This document shows, piece by piece, positions 37,192 through 45,683 of a DNA stretch of 64,000 nucleotides. The position numbers and the translations under genes were made by a program. Each line of letters opens with the position of its first letter. Position 1 is the stretch's first letter. The DNA is taken from assembly GCA_011050675.1 (NCBI GenBank), contig DRFI01000027.1:47021-111020 (forward strand). Direction: 5' to 3'. The DNA is from Maribacter sp. Its GTDB lineage: Bacteria > Bacteroidota > Bacteroidia > Flavobacteriales > Flavobacteriaceae. The notes beneath the pieces are model-generated. The model saw only the letters and a program-made list of their open reading frames with translations. It did not search any database and was not told the origin of the DNA.

Positions 37192-37445
37192 ATTTTGATT
37201 TCTAGCTTTATTAGGAGTTAACTGTTCTTAAAAAAACTAAGAAAACCAGTTAATATAGTCCTTAATATCCTTTTAAGGAACTTCTATTTGATCCTTAGCC
37301 TTTTCAATTTTTAGTACTTATTCGATAAATGGGTATGAGTTTTTTAACTCCAATTTGATGTATAAATCATAATCGTAAAACTCAAGGCTTATTGGGGTAA
37401 AATATGATGTGTTTCTCATAAAATTGTAGTGGTTTAAGGTATTAT

Positions 37446-37463
37446 TTTAATGTTAATTTGTAG
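37446..37463 (+). promoter_or_regulatory. Promoter-like element shared by the two aldolase operons
   Basis: This 18-bp stretch, TTTAATGTTAATTTGTAG, matches 16 of 18 bases of the segment at 43115-43132. In both, the TTAnTTTG core ends 20-24 bases before the aldolase ATG, the position of a -7 element. The preceding gap (37192-37445) shows no gene. Confidence 0.5.
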
Positions 37464-37484
37464 GAATACTTATAAAAGACACTT

Positions 37485-38408
37485 ATGAAATTACCCTTAA
37501 AAGGTATAATTCCACCAATGGTTACTCCGTTACTTGAGAATATGGAGTTAGACTTAAATGGGCTCAATAAATTAATAGAACATTTAATACAAGGTGGCGT
37601 TCATGGGATATTTTTATTAGGTACCAATGGGGAAGGACCAAGCCTAAGCTACCCTATAAGGAAACAACTTATTTTAGAGGCATGTAAAATTGTGAACAAG
37701 AGAATACCTGTTTTAGTGAATATTACAGATTCTTCTATAGATTCAGCATTGGAAATAGCTGAATATGCCAAATTATCAGGTGCTGATGCTTTAGTTGTTG
37801 CACCGCCTTATTATTTTCCAATTTCTCAGGAAGAAATGATTGGCTATTTAGAAGTCTTAGCCCCTAAATTACCGCTTCCTTTCTTGATTTATGATATTCC
37901 AAGTTGCACGAAACTTCATCTTTCGATAAAAACAATAAAAAGAGCAAAAGAGCTTGGTGCAATTGGTGTAAAAGATAGCTCTGGCGATATGGGTACATTT
38001 TATCAAATTATCGAAGAGTTTAAGGAATTTTCTGATTTTTCTGTTATTGCGGGAGCAGAAATATTTCTGTCCGATACTATCTTGAACGAAGGTCACGGAG
38101 CAGTAGCTGGTGGAGCTAATCTTTTTCCAAGATTGTTCGTTGAATTATATGAGGCTTCCTGTGAAAAGGATTTAGATAAAATAAAATTGCTTAGGCAAAG
38201 TATCATCAAAATGCATAGTACCCTGTACAATGTTGGTAGTACTCCCACTAAAAGTATTAGGGCTATAAAATGTGGATTGAGTGTTCTGGGTATATGTTCA
38301 GATCATATGGCACAACCACTTAGTCGATTCGGAGAGAAAAATCGTAAAAAAATTAGAGAATATTTAAGTGTGTTTGAATATGACGTGCATCATAAGAATG
38401 TGCTTTAG
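37485..38408 (+). CDS. DapA/NanA-superfamily class I aldolase (copy 1)
   Basis: This 307-residue cytoplasmic TIM-barrel enzyme belongs to the dihydrodipicolinate synthase / N-acetylneuraminate lyase superfamily. Motifs: GIIPPMVTPL at the start, LLGTNGEGPSLS near residue 45 (pyruvate carboxylate binding), IYDIPSCTKLHL with the catalytic Tyr near 135, and GAIGVKDSSGD with the Schiff-base Lys near 163. The chemistry is reversible cleavage of a 2-keto acid to pyruvate plus an aldehyde, such as sialic acid or 2-keto-3-deoxy sugar acids. The KDSSGD rather than KQTSGD form resembles DapA and keto-deoxy-gluconate aldolases more than E. coli NanA. It heads an operon with a PHP-domain protein (26-bp gap). 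A close paralogue lies at 43150. Confidence 0.9.
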   Translation: MKLPLKGIIPPMVTPLLENMELDLNGLNKLIEHLIQGGVHGIFLLGTNGEGPSLSYPIRKQLILEACKIVNKRIPVLVNITDSSIDSALEIAEYAKLSGADALVVAPPYYFPISQEEMIGYLEVLAPKLPLPFLIYDIPSCTKLHLSIKTIKRAKELGAIGVKDSSGDMGTFYQIIEEFKEFSDFSVIAGAEIFLSDTILNEGHGAVAGGANLFPRLFVELYEASCEKDLDKIKLLRQSIIKMHSTLYNVGSTPTKSIRAIKCGLSVLGICSDHMAQPLSRFGEKNRKKIREYLSVFEYDVHHKNVL

Positions 38409-38434
38409 GTTTTGCTCGCAATAAAAGAAATCTA

Positions 38435-39868
38435 ATGAGAAGAGATAAAATTGAAAAGTTAATAATAGTTGCTTCTATTCTTCTCATAATAATCTTAGCA
38501 ACCTTCTTCCATTTTGAAATTGAATTTGAAAATACCTTAACTAATTTATCTGATGAAAATTTTGGCGTAGATATTTCTATATGGAGATATATTTTTGAAC
38601 CATTTTTAGGTGTTTTGCTCTTTTTTAATAGAACGCTCTACCCTTTGGAGGAATTGCCTTTGGCATTAATTTGGATAATAATACTATACGTTTTATGCTG
38701 TGTAATACAAGCGTATTCAAAGAAGGATGGCAGTAAAATTGTGTTATTAAAAAAACTTTCCAATTTACCTTTGTTGTTAGGAATCTGTTTCTCAATTTTT
38801 GTTTTAATATTATTTATTCCGCTACCAAATAACACCATCGTTAACCATTCCAGTAATTTAGTTTTGGTATCTACACATGCGCATACCGAATACAGTCATG
38901 ATGGGCTAATATCTCAAGAAGCAATGTGGAGATGGCATAAAAGAAATGAATTTGATGCTTTTTTTATATCTGATCATGCAAACCATAAAAAGACCCTAGA
39001 GTTTTCTCAGGCCCAAAGGAACGGAGAATTTGAAATAGCACCATTGATTATTGTAGGTCAAGAACATTCAGGTACCAACCATATGAGCTTGCTAGGTCTC
39101 AATGGTAAATTCGATACAAAAGGAATGTCAGACAAAGCCGTGATTGATTCTGTACATCAGTATGGCGGTGCTGTAATAATTAATCATTGGTTTGATGGTA
39201 AAGGTAAAGAGAAGGAATTTTACCGTGATCTAGGGGTAGATGGCTTTGAGATTGAGAATGTCGGAAGTGATCTTTACTATGATCGTGAAATTTTTGAAGA
39301 ACTTAAAAAGTTTTGTAAAACAAATAATTTGACCATGATTGGGGGGCTTGATTTTCACGGATATGGCAGAGCATGCTCTATCTATAATGCACTCGAAATT
39401 CCAAACTGGAAGTCTATGGAGCCTAATGAAAAAGAACGGGTCATTTTAGAGATTTTTAAAAAAAACCAACAAGATAAAATCTCGGTCTTAATGTATAAAG
39501 ATCGAGATTATTATTCCAATACTAATTTGATTTTTAGACCTTTTTTGACATTAATTAATTACTTCAGAACATTGAATTTTTTTCAAATCATTTCATGGAT
39601 TGTTTGGATACTTTTATTTCAGTTCAGTAAGAAACTAATGAAGAGAAACCACTTTAATTCAGATAAAATAATTGTGGGTATTTCTGGATTTTGTGTTGTG
39701 TTTCTTTTAAGCCTATCAATAGTCTATTATTTCAATGGGCAGGCAGTTAAAGGGTATAGTAAAGTATATTCTGAATACTCTAGTATCCTAGGTTTTATAG
39801 GTTTTATTCTTGCTGTTTTTGTTTTTATTTTGACTTATTTACGATTCTTCAAAAAAAGAAATTTCTAA
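38435..39868 (+). CDS. Membrane protein with PHP-type metal-dependent phosphoesterase domain
   Basis: This 477-residue protein has four N-terminal hydrophobic segments (up to about residue 130), a soluble domain (about 140-360) and three C-terminal membrane segments. The soluble domain has PHP-fold metal motifs: STHAHTEYSHDG near residue 147, FISDHANHK near 178, GQEHSGTNH near 208, IINHWFDG near 248 and GGLDFHGYG near 305. PHP enzymes hydrolyse phosphoesters with two or three metal ions; a PHP domain between membrane segments is unusual. The side of the membrane is not obvious. It is co-oriented with aldolase copy 1 and two further membrane proteins. Substrate unknown. Confidence 0.75.
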   Translation: MRRDKIEKLIIVASILLIIILATFFHFEIEFENTLTNLSDENFGVDISIWRYIFEPFLGVLLFFNRTLYPLEELPLALIWIIILYVLCCVIQAYSKKDGSKIVLLKKLSNLPLLLGICFSIFVLILFIPLPNNTIVNHSSNLVLVSTHAHTEYSHDGLISQEAMWRWHKRNEFDAFFISDHANHKKTLEFSQAQRNGEFEIAPLIIVGQEHSGTNHMSLLGLNGKFDTKGMSDKAVIDSVHQYGGAVIINHWFDGKGKEKEFYRDLGVDGFEIENVGSDLYYDREIFEELKKFCKTNNLTMIGGLDFHGYGRACSIYNALEIPNWKSMEPNEKERVILEIFKKNQQDKISVLMYKDRDYYSNTNLIFRPFLTLINYFRTLNFFQIISWIVWILLFQFSKKLMKRNHFNSDKIIVGISGFCVVFLLSLSIVYYFNGQAVKGYSKVYSEYSSILGFIGFILAVFVFILTYLRFFKKRNF

Positions 39869-40003
39869 TTATGGTCATTGACTACCAAAAAGTTTAAAAC
39901 TAATTTTTTGTATTAAAAATATGCGCCTTAATCAGAATAAGTTAATCATTAAGTCAAATCTGGGGAGTTTGTCAGGAGATTATAGCATTCAGTTCTAAAA
40001 AAT

Positions 40004-41272
40004 ATGAATTATAAAAAACAAGGAATTGGAATTTTAATAGTAGCTATGTCATTGGGTACCGCTTGGGCAATTAGAGGACAATTTGGTCATGAGCAAGGTG
40101 CAGCCTGGGCTGGCGCGATTGGTGGTCTTTCGTTAGTATTGGTTTCACAAAGAAAAGATTGGTACGATAAAATGGTACTTGTGGCTCTAGCCTCTGCGCT
40201 AGGGTGGGGTGCAGGTGGTATGATTAGCTACGGAATGGTTGTGGGTTACGGTCGTGCCGATAATTTTATAAATGTATTTTATGGGCTCGGAATGCTTTTT
40301 ATAATTGGAGCACTTTTTGGTTTGTTAGGAGGTGGTTTGGTTGGAATGGTTCTCGATTCAACCGAAAAGAAAAGGGTGAAATGGGGTGCTTTAATTTCTG
40401 AAATGGTCGCAGGTGGTTTGATTAGTTATTTCTTTCTAATTGAACAGATTGGCTTTAAAATGACCCCTCCACGTTCAGAAGCATGGGCATTGATTCTTGG
40501 AGCTGGCCTAGCCTTGTTATGGCATATGGCTCGCGAAAATAGAAATTCGCCAATACGAGTTGCAATTTTCTCTGCATTGGGTGGTGGTTTCGGTTTTGCG
40601 TTTGGTAATTTTTTGCATGTAATAGGGAATACCATGGAAATACCATTCAATATGTGGAACGTAATGGAGTATAGCATAGGCTTTTTTGGTGGTTCTGGAA
40701 TGACTTATGGTGTGTTTAGTTCTAAATGGCCTATTGAAGTGATAAAAGTTAAAAACTGGACAAACAGGGCTGCACTATTTATTCTTGTAGTGTTCATTCC
40801 TATAATTGTATACCGCGAATCGCTCTCTTATGAACATTTATTGAAGCGTTTGGGTGATATCGCATTATTAGAGTCAGTGGTATTGATCAGTACTGCGTTC
40901 GCCGCAATTTTATTGCTATTCGTTGCTGTATTATTATTGTGGAAATTAGGTAGCAGTGGATATATGATGAAAGACGTTGCATTATTTCTATTTGTATACT
41001 TATCAACTTACACGATTCTTAGTTATGTGGTGACAGGTTTGTTTACCGGACAAATGAGTTTAAACCATCACTTATATATTACCAATATTTTTATAATTTT
41101 TACTTTGTTCAAGAGAGGAAAATGGACTGGTCCTAAGTCGGTTTCGGAAAAAGTTAATTTTAAAAAATGGGCGTTTTTTTTAGTAACCATAATTTTCTTT
41201 ATATCAATTATCTCCTTGATTGCATCCAATTTTCATGAGGGTCTACCCGGTGGGCACAATAGATTTGAATAG
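40004..41272 (+). CDS. Polytopic membrane protein of unrecognised family
   Basis: This 422-residue protein has roughly eleven hydrophobic segments. The N-terminal segment contains AWAIRGQFGHEQGAAWAGA, and there are many Gly-rich helices (GALFGLLGGGLVGMV, FSALGGGFGFAFGNFLH), a pattern seen in transporters. Conserved-looking charged or polar residues inside helices (Arg and His in IRGQFGHEQG) suggest a functional site. I do not recognise the family. It lies 135 bp after the PHP gene and 53 bp before the ferric-reductase-like gene on the same strand, so it may transport or process the same compound. Confidence 0.65.
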   Translation: MNYKKQGIGILIVAMSLGTAWAIRGQFGHEQGAAWAGAIGGLSLVLVSQRKDWYDKMVLVALASALGWGAGGMISYGMVVGYGRADNFINVFYGLGMLFIIGALFGLLGGGLVGMVLDSTEKKRVKWGALISEMVAGGLISYFFLIEQIGFKMTPPRSEAWALILGAGLALLWHMARENRNSPIRVAIFSALGGGFGFAFGNFLHVIGNTMEIPFNMWNVMEYSIGFFGGSGMTYGVFSSKWPIEVIKVKNWTNRAALFILVVFIPIIVYRESLSYEHLLKRLGDIALLESVVLISTAFAAILLLFVAVLLLWKLGSSGYMMKDVALFLFVYLSTYTILSYVVTGLFTGQMSLNHHLYITNIFIIFTLFKRGKWTGPKSVSEKVNFKKWAFFLVTIIFFISIISLIASNFHEGLPGGHNRFE

Positions 41273-41325
41273 AATAACTATATAATTAATAATAAAGCAG
41301 TCACTTAAAATTTAATTACTTTAAA

Positions 41326-41976
41326 ATGAATAGTATTTCCCCACGAAAAGATCTTGCAGGAAGAATAATTTTTGTAGTAATATTTATATCCATCGGTTAT
41401 TCCATTCTTCGTTATAATGTAATAGGAAATGTTCCATGGAGAGATGTACCTTTTTTTATTCTAAACAAAGGAATTTCACTTGCAGCATTAATTCTTTTAA
41501 TATTCAACTTTTCTTTAGGTCCATTAAAACAATTAGGTATATCATTACCTAATCAATTACTTGATGCTAGAAAATCATTAGGTGTTGTCGGATTTGTTTT
41601 AACATTTACTCACCTGATAATGAGCGTAGCTATTTTGAATCCTTCGTACTACCCTTCATTTTTTTATGATGAAGGATTGTTAAATGCTAGAGGAGGACTT
41701 AGTTTATTGGCTGGTGTTCTTAGTTTTGTTTTTTTATTGATTTATTATATTAGTTTCAAACCAGACTTAAAAAAACAATATAAAATTATTAGAATTATTA
41801 CCTCTCGTGAAGTGATTTTGTGTGTTCTATTTTTTATAGGGGCTCACTTATTCTTTTTTAGTTACCCTGGCTGGATAACTGTTTATAAATGGCAAGGAGG
41901 ATTACCGCCGATTAGTTTGATTTCCTTTATTATATTAATTACGGGCTTAGTAATAAACTTAATAGGTAGAAGATAG
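41326..41976 (+). CDS. Six-helix membrane protein, ferric-reductase-like
   Basis: This 216-residue protein has about six transmembrane helices. One helix carries FVLTFTHLIMSV (near residue 92) and a later one FIGAHLFFFSY (near 168), each with a histidine that could ligate haem, as in the ferric-reductase-like/MsrQ family. No flavin or NAD domain is attached, consistent with the small YedZ/MsrQ type. No partner gene msrP is nearby. It is the last gene of the plus-strand group before the AraC regulator. The assignment is moderate; a generic membrane protein is possible. Confidence 0.6.
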   Translation: MNSISPRKDLAGRIIFVVIFISIGYSILRYNVIGNVPWRDVPFFILNKGISLAALILLIFNFSLGPLKQLGISLPNQLLDARKSLGVVGFVLTFTHLIMSVAILNPSYYPSFFYDEGLLNARGGLSLLAGVLSFVFLLIYYISFKPDLKKQYKIIRIITSREVILCVLFFIGAHLFFFSYPGWITVYKWQGGLPPISLISFIILITGLVINLIGRR

Positions 41977-42160
41977 TTAGACTTAAAAAAAAACAATAGC
42001 TCTTGAGCAAGATCTTGATTTCGTTAAGAAACTTATGATAGAATTATATAATTATTTTTCAATCCTATTTTACTGTATTCCAGTAAAAATAAATTCGCTC
42101 TGAAATAGATCAAAGGAATAAATACTTTTTTAAAATAGATTATCGAATTTGCCGTATGTA

Positions 42161-43009
42161 TTATCTGAAATTTTTTCGGTAATCAGATGGCGTTTTTCCC
42201 ATATTGGCTTTAAAATAATGATTAAAATTGGCTAGATTGTTATAGCCACTTTCAAAACAGATTTGAGTAATTTGTTTATCAGTCTCTGCTAAGAGTTTAG
42301 CAGCGATTCCTACCCTTACATTTTTTACATATTCCATAAAAGTAAGCCCCGTTTTCTTTTTAAAAAATCGGCAAAACGAACTTGGAGCCATATTCAGTAC
42401 TGAAGATGCTTCTTCAAGCTTGATGCCTTCTTGTATATTTTGAAAGACATATTCGTAAATTTTATTTATTTTATCTATGTTTTTAGAGAAGACTGATGAT
42501 TGGTTCATAGGGTTTGAAAGCTTCTCTCGATCTTCAATCTTTATAAGACTATTGAATATTTTCAATAATCCTATGTAATATTCCAATCCTTTTGTTTCTG
42601 ACATTTCACTTAAAATTTCACGTATTTCAGTGTCATTTTCAACTTTGAATCGAATTCCACGATTCGATTGTTTAAGTAAGTCAACGACTTTTTCAAGTTC
42701 GGGCATTTTAAAAAAATCAGAATTTATTATGTTTTCTGAAAAGTGAGTTACAATACAGGTTGGAGGTTCATTTTTTTCAGCATCGAGTAGCTCCCAACAA
42801 TGGGGCAAATCTGGTCCTAGAAGAACTAAATCTCCTGTTTCAAAACCAGAAATATTATCTCCCACAATTCTACGACCAGTACCAGAAGTGATATAATTTA
42901 ATTCAAAATTTTTGTGTGAATGTATTCTAGCATTCGTCGATAGTGGTAATTTTCTCGATATAAATGAGTGATTATTCGGAACAAATATTCTTTCAAAAAC
43001 GAATTCCAT
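42161..43009 (-). CDS. AraC-family transcriptional regulator
   Basis: This 282-residue regulator has a cupin-type N-domain (ARIHSHKNFELNYITSGTG, FETGDLVLLGPDLPHCW, about residues 25-90), which in this family binds a sugar or small ligand. The C-terminal AraC double helix-turn-helix reads IKLEEASSVLNMAPSSFCR, then KQITQICFESGYNNLANFNH, ending in GKTPSDYRK. It is transcribed divergently from aldolase copy 2 with a 140-bp gap that carries palindromes, so it probably controls that operon and perhaps copy 1, whose promoter element is almost identical. Ligand unknown. Confidence 0.92.
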   Translation of the reverse strand: MEFVFERIFVPNNHSFISRKLPLSTNARIHSHKNFELNYITSGTGRRIVGDNISGFETGDLVLLGPDLPHCWELLDAEKNEPPTCIVTHFSENIINSDFFKMPELEKVVDLLKQSNRGIRFKVENDTEIREILSEMSETKGLEYYIGLLKIFNSLIKIEDREKLSNPMNQSSVFSKNIDKINKIYEYVFQNIQEGIKLEEASSVLNMAPSSFCRFFKKKTGLTFMEYVKNVRVGIAAKLLAETDKQITQICFESGYNNLANFNHYFKANMGKTPSDYRKNFR

Positions 43010-43032
43010 ATTTTAAGTATTTTAACTCTTAT

Positions 43033-43132
43033 TATCAATAATACATAATAATATTGATATAGAGGTTAATATAACATAAGATTTCAATAATATTATTGTG
43101 GCATATAGTATTCGTTTAAAGTTACTTTGTAG
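43033..43132 (+). promoter_or_regulatory. Operator-like repeats and promoter before aldolase copy 2
   Basis: The gap holds an 8-bp inverted repeat (TATCAATA 43033-43040 / TATTGATA 43052-43059) and a perfect 14-bp palindrome CAATAATATTATTG at 43085-43098. The last three bases of the palindrome, TTG, lie 23 bases before TTACTTTG at 43122-43129, so the palindrome overlaps the likely -33 element. The segment 43115-43132 matches 16 of 18 bases of 37446-37463. Confidence 0.5.
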
Positions 43133-43149
43133 TCTAGTATATAAAAATC

Positions 43150-44058
43150 ATGAGTTTAGAATTAAAAGGAATTATCCCTCCGATGATTACACCATTAACT
43201 GAAAATGGTGATTTAAATGATGAAGGCTTAAGAAAGCTAATAGAGCATTTAATATCTGGAGGTGTTCACGGTATTTTTTTATTAGGAACAAATGGGGAAG
43301 CACCCAGTTTGACCTATGAATTGCGAAAAGAACTAATATCAAAAGCATGTGAATATATCGCAGGTAGGGTGCCTGTGTTGGTAGGTATAACAGATACCTC
43401 TTTTGAAGGCTCAATAGCAATAGCCAATCATTCGAAAATGGCAGGTGCTGATGCCGTTGTAATTGCACCTCCTTATTATTTCCCAATTTCACAAAATGAA
43501 ATGGTAGAATATCTCGAAAACTTAGTGCCTAAATTACCTTTACCTTTTATGATGTACAATATGCCAAGCTGTACTAAACTACACTTGTCAATTGAAACGC
43601 TTAAAATAGCAAAAGAATTAGGTGCGCTTGGTGTAAAAGACAGTTCGGGTAATATTGACTATCTGTATTCTCTTATAGCTGCATTTAAGAATTCACCAGA
43701 ATTTGCTATTATTGTGGGAACGGAATCATTTTTACCTGAAACAATACAACACGGAGGTCATGGAGCGGTTGCTGGAGGAGCTAATTTTTTCCCTGCATTG
43801 TTTGTTGAACTTTATAATGCATTGGTAGAGAACAACCATGTCAAGGTTGAAGAATTGCATCAAAAAGTAAAGACTCTTTATGATACAATTTATAGTGTAG
43901 GTAAATATGAATCAAGATATACGAAGGGTACGAAATGTGCCTTAGCAGTAATGGAAATATGTGACGACTATATGGCTCTTCCACTACGAAGATTTGAAAG
44001 TAAAGAACGTGAAGAAATTAAACGATACATTGATACGTTTAATATCAGTATGATATAA
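43150..44058 (+). CDS. DapA/NanA-superfamily class I aldolase (copy 2)
   Basis: This 302-residue paralogue of the enzyme at 37485 is alike over the full length, roughly half or more of positions identical by eye. Motifs: GIIPPMITPLTENGD, LLGTNGEAPSLT near residue 44, MYNMPSCTKLHL (catalytic Tyr near 134) and GALGVKDSSGN (Schiff-base Lys near 162). The substrate-side residues after the Tyr (PSCTKLHLSI) are the same in both copies, suggesting related substrates. It starts an operon with an SSS symporter, a Gfo/Idh/MocA oxidoreductase and a phosphoesterase, a set that fits uptake and breakdown of a sugar acid or similar compound. Confidence 0.9.
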   Translation: MSLELKGIIPPMITPLTENGDLNDEGLRKLIEHLISGGVHGIFLLGTNGEAPSLTYELRKELISKACEYIAGRVPVLVGITDTSFEGSIAIANHSKMAGADAVVIAPPYYFPISQNEMVEYLENLVPKLPLPFMMYNMPSCTKLHLSIETLKIAKELGALGVKDSSGNIDYLYSLIAAFKNSPEFAIIVGTESFLPETIQHGGHGAVAGGANFFPALFVELYNALVENNHVKVEELHQKVKTLYDTIYSVGKYESRYTKGTKCALAVMEICDDYMALPLRRFESKEREEIKRYIDTFNISMI

Positions 44059-44120
44059 AATTATAAATACCCTTAGATTAGAAGATATACCACTTTTTAG
44101 AACCTTCTTGGCCCTAAGTC

Positions 44121-44140
44121 AAACCAAACCAAACCAACCC
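44121..44140 (+). repeat. AAACC short tandem repeat in a leader
   Basis: Three exact AAACC units (44121-44135) followed by AACCC end eight bases before the symporter ATG. The tract occupies the place where a ribosome-binding site would lie and contains no purine-rich Shine-Dalgarno motif. Confidence 0.6.
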
Positions 44141-44148
44141 AATAAAAA

Positions 44149-45627
44149 ATGAATTACCAACTCGGATTAATTGATACAGCTATTCTAGTTCTTTACGGAT
44201 TAGTAATGATAGGAATGGGTATTTATTTTTTAAGAAAAACCAAAACTTCTGAAGAGTTTATGGTGGCAGGAAGAGGTATACCTGCTTGGGCTGCAGGTAT
44301 TGCAGTGATGAGTGCCTATACCAGTAGTATCTCATATATTGCTGTTCCGGGAAAAGCTTTTGATTCGAATTGGCATCCTTTAATATTTGCACTTACTGCA
44401 CTTCCAGTTACCTGGTATGTAACCAAGTATGTAATACCTCATTATAGGAAGCATAAGATTATTTCAGTTTATAAATACTTAGAAGAAAAGATAGGGGACT
44501 GGGGTCGAGTATATGCATCCTTATCATTTGTACTTTTCATGATAGGGCGTACTGCAGTAATCCTATACCTTTCTTCTTTACTATTGACTTCTTTCATAGA
44601 TATAGATATTGAAATGCTAATTTTAATTATTGGTGTTTTGACCATCGCTTATACGCTTATGGGAGGAATGGAAGCTGTTATATGGACAGATGTGATGCAA
44701 TCCATTATCATGATTGGTGGACTTTTGTTTAGTGCTTATATCTTGACTACAGAGGTTTTTTCGAAACCCGATTTTTTGATTCAAAAAGCATTCGATATGA
44801 ACAAGTTCAGTTTAGGCGACGGTTCATTTTCATTAAGTAGTAGAACTATTTGGGTCATGATTATTTATGGAGTCACAGAAAACATTAGAAACTTAATGGC
44901 TGATCAAAATTATACCCAAAAATATAGTGCGGTGGCTACAGAGAAAGAGGCTAAAAAATCTGTTTGGATTGCTATGTTGATTTATTTACCGTTAACCATA
45001 GTTTTCTTGTATATAGGTACGGCCATGTTCGCTTTTTACTCTGGATCTGCTCATGTTTTAGATCCATCAATTTTAAAGGGAGATGAAGTTTTTCCATTTT
45101 TTATAGCAACTGAATTACCTGTTGGTCTTAAAGGGTTAATTATAGCTGCCATTCTTGCAGCGTCTATGAGTACCGTAGATTCTGCTTTAAATTCGTCGGC
45201 GACAGTGTTGTATCTTGATTATTATAAAAAATATTTTAGACCTAATGCCAGCGAAAAAAGTAGTATTAACTTTTTACGTATAACGACTGTAGTTTGGGGT
45301 TTCTTAGGGATTGTTTTTAGCCTTTTATTGATTAATGCGGAAAGCGCACTTGATATTTGGTGGCAAATCTCAGGAATTTTCGGGGGTGGTATATTAGGCT
45401 TGTTTTTATTGGCAATATTCAATGTCAAACTTAAGCAGTCACAAGGTATTATTTCGGTCGCTTTTAGTATCCTTATTATTATCTGGGGAACATTTCTAAG
45501 AGATTTACCAGAGAATTTCAAATGGCTGGAGTGCACTTTGGATCCTATTATAGTAGGTGCCGTTGCTACTGTAGGGTTAATTATGTTGGCACTAGTTTTT
45601 GTACAATTCAATAAAAATAAAAAATAG
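44149..45627 (+). CDS. Sodium:solute symporter (SSS family)
   Basis: This 492-residue polytopic protein with about 13 membrane segments has SSS signatures: FMVAGRGIPAWAAGIAVMSA near residue 38, SYIAVPGKAF, MGGMEAVIWTDVMQSIIMIG near 172, LIIAAILAASMSTVDSALNS near 330 (sodium site 2 with its Ser/Thr cluster) and GGGILGLFLLAIF near 415. Members import sugars, sialic acid, iodide, vitamins or carboxylates with sodium; its operon with an aldolase and oxidoreductase supports a sugar or sugar acid. It starts 90 bp after the aldolase gene. Confidence 0.92.
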   Translation: MNYQLGLIDTAILVLYGLVMIGMGIYFLRKTKTSEEFMVAGRGIPAWAAGIAVMSAYTSSISYIAVPGKAFDSNWHPLIFALTALPVTWYVTKYVIPHYRKHKIISVYKYLEEKIGDWGRVYASLSFVLFMIGRTAVILYLSSLLLTSFIDIDIEMLILIIGVLTIAYTLMGGMEAVIWTDVMQSIIMIGGLLFSAYILTTEVFSKPDFLIQKAFDMNKFSLGDGSFSLSSRTIWVMIIYGVTENIRNLMADQNYTQKYSAVATEKEAKKSVWIAMLIYLPLTIVFLYIGTAMFAFYSGSAHVLDPSILKGDEVFPFFIATELPVGLKGLIIAAILAASMSTVDSALNSSATVLYLDYYKKYFRPNASEKSSINFLRITTVVWGFLGIVFSLLLINAESALDIWWQISGIFGGGILGLFLLAIFNVKLKQSQGIISVAFSILIIIWGTFLRDLPENFKWLECTLDPIIVGAVATVGLIMLALVFVQFNKNKK

Positions 45628-45683
45628 AGTGCTGTTTATTATTTAACTGTGCAGCCGAATTTTTTAAGATTTACAAGAATAAC

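Noticed and set aside
37485..44058. Sialic acid catabolism from the two NanA-like aldolases
   Set aside because: The active-site context (VKDSSGD) fits DapA or keto-deoxy-acid aldolases at least as well, and no nanE or nanK gene is present in the window.
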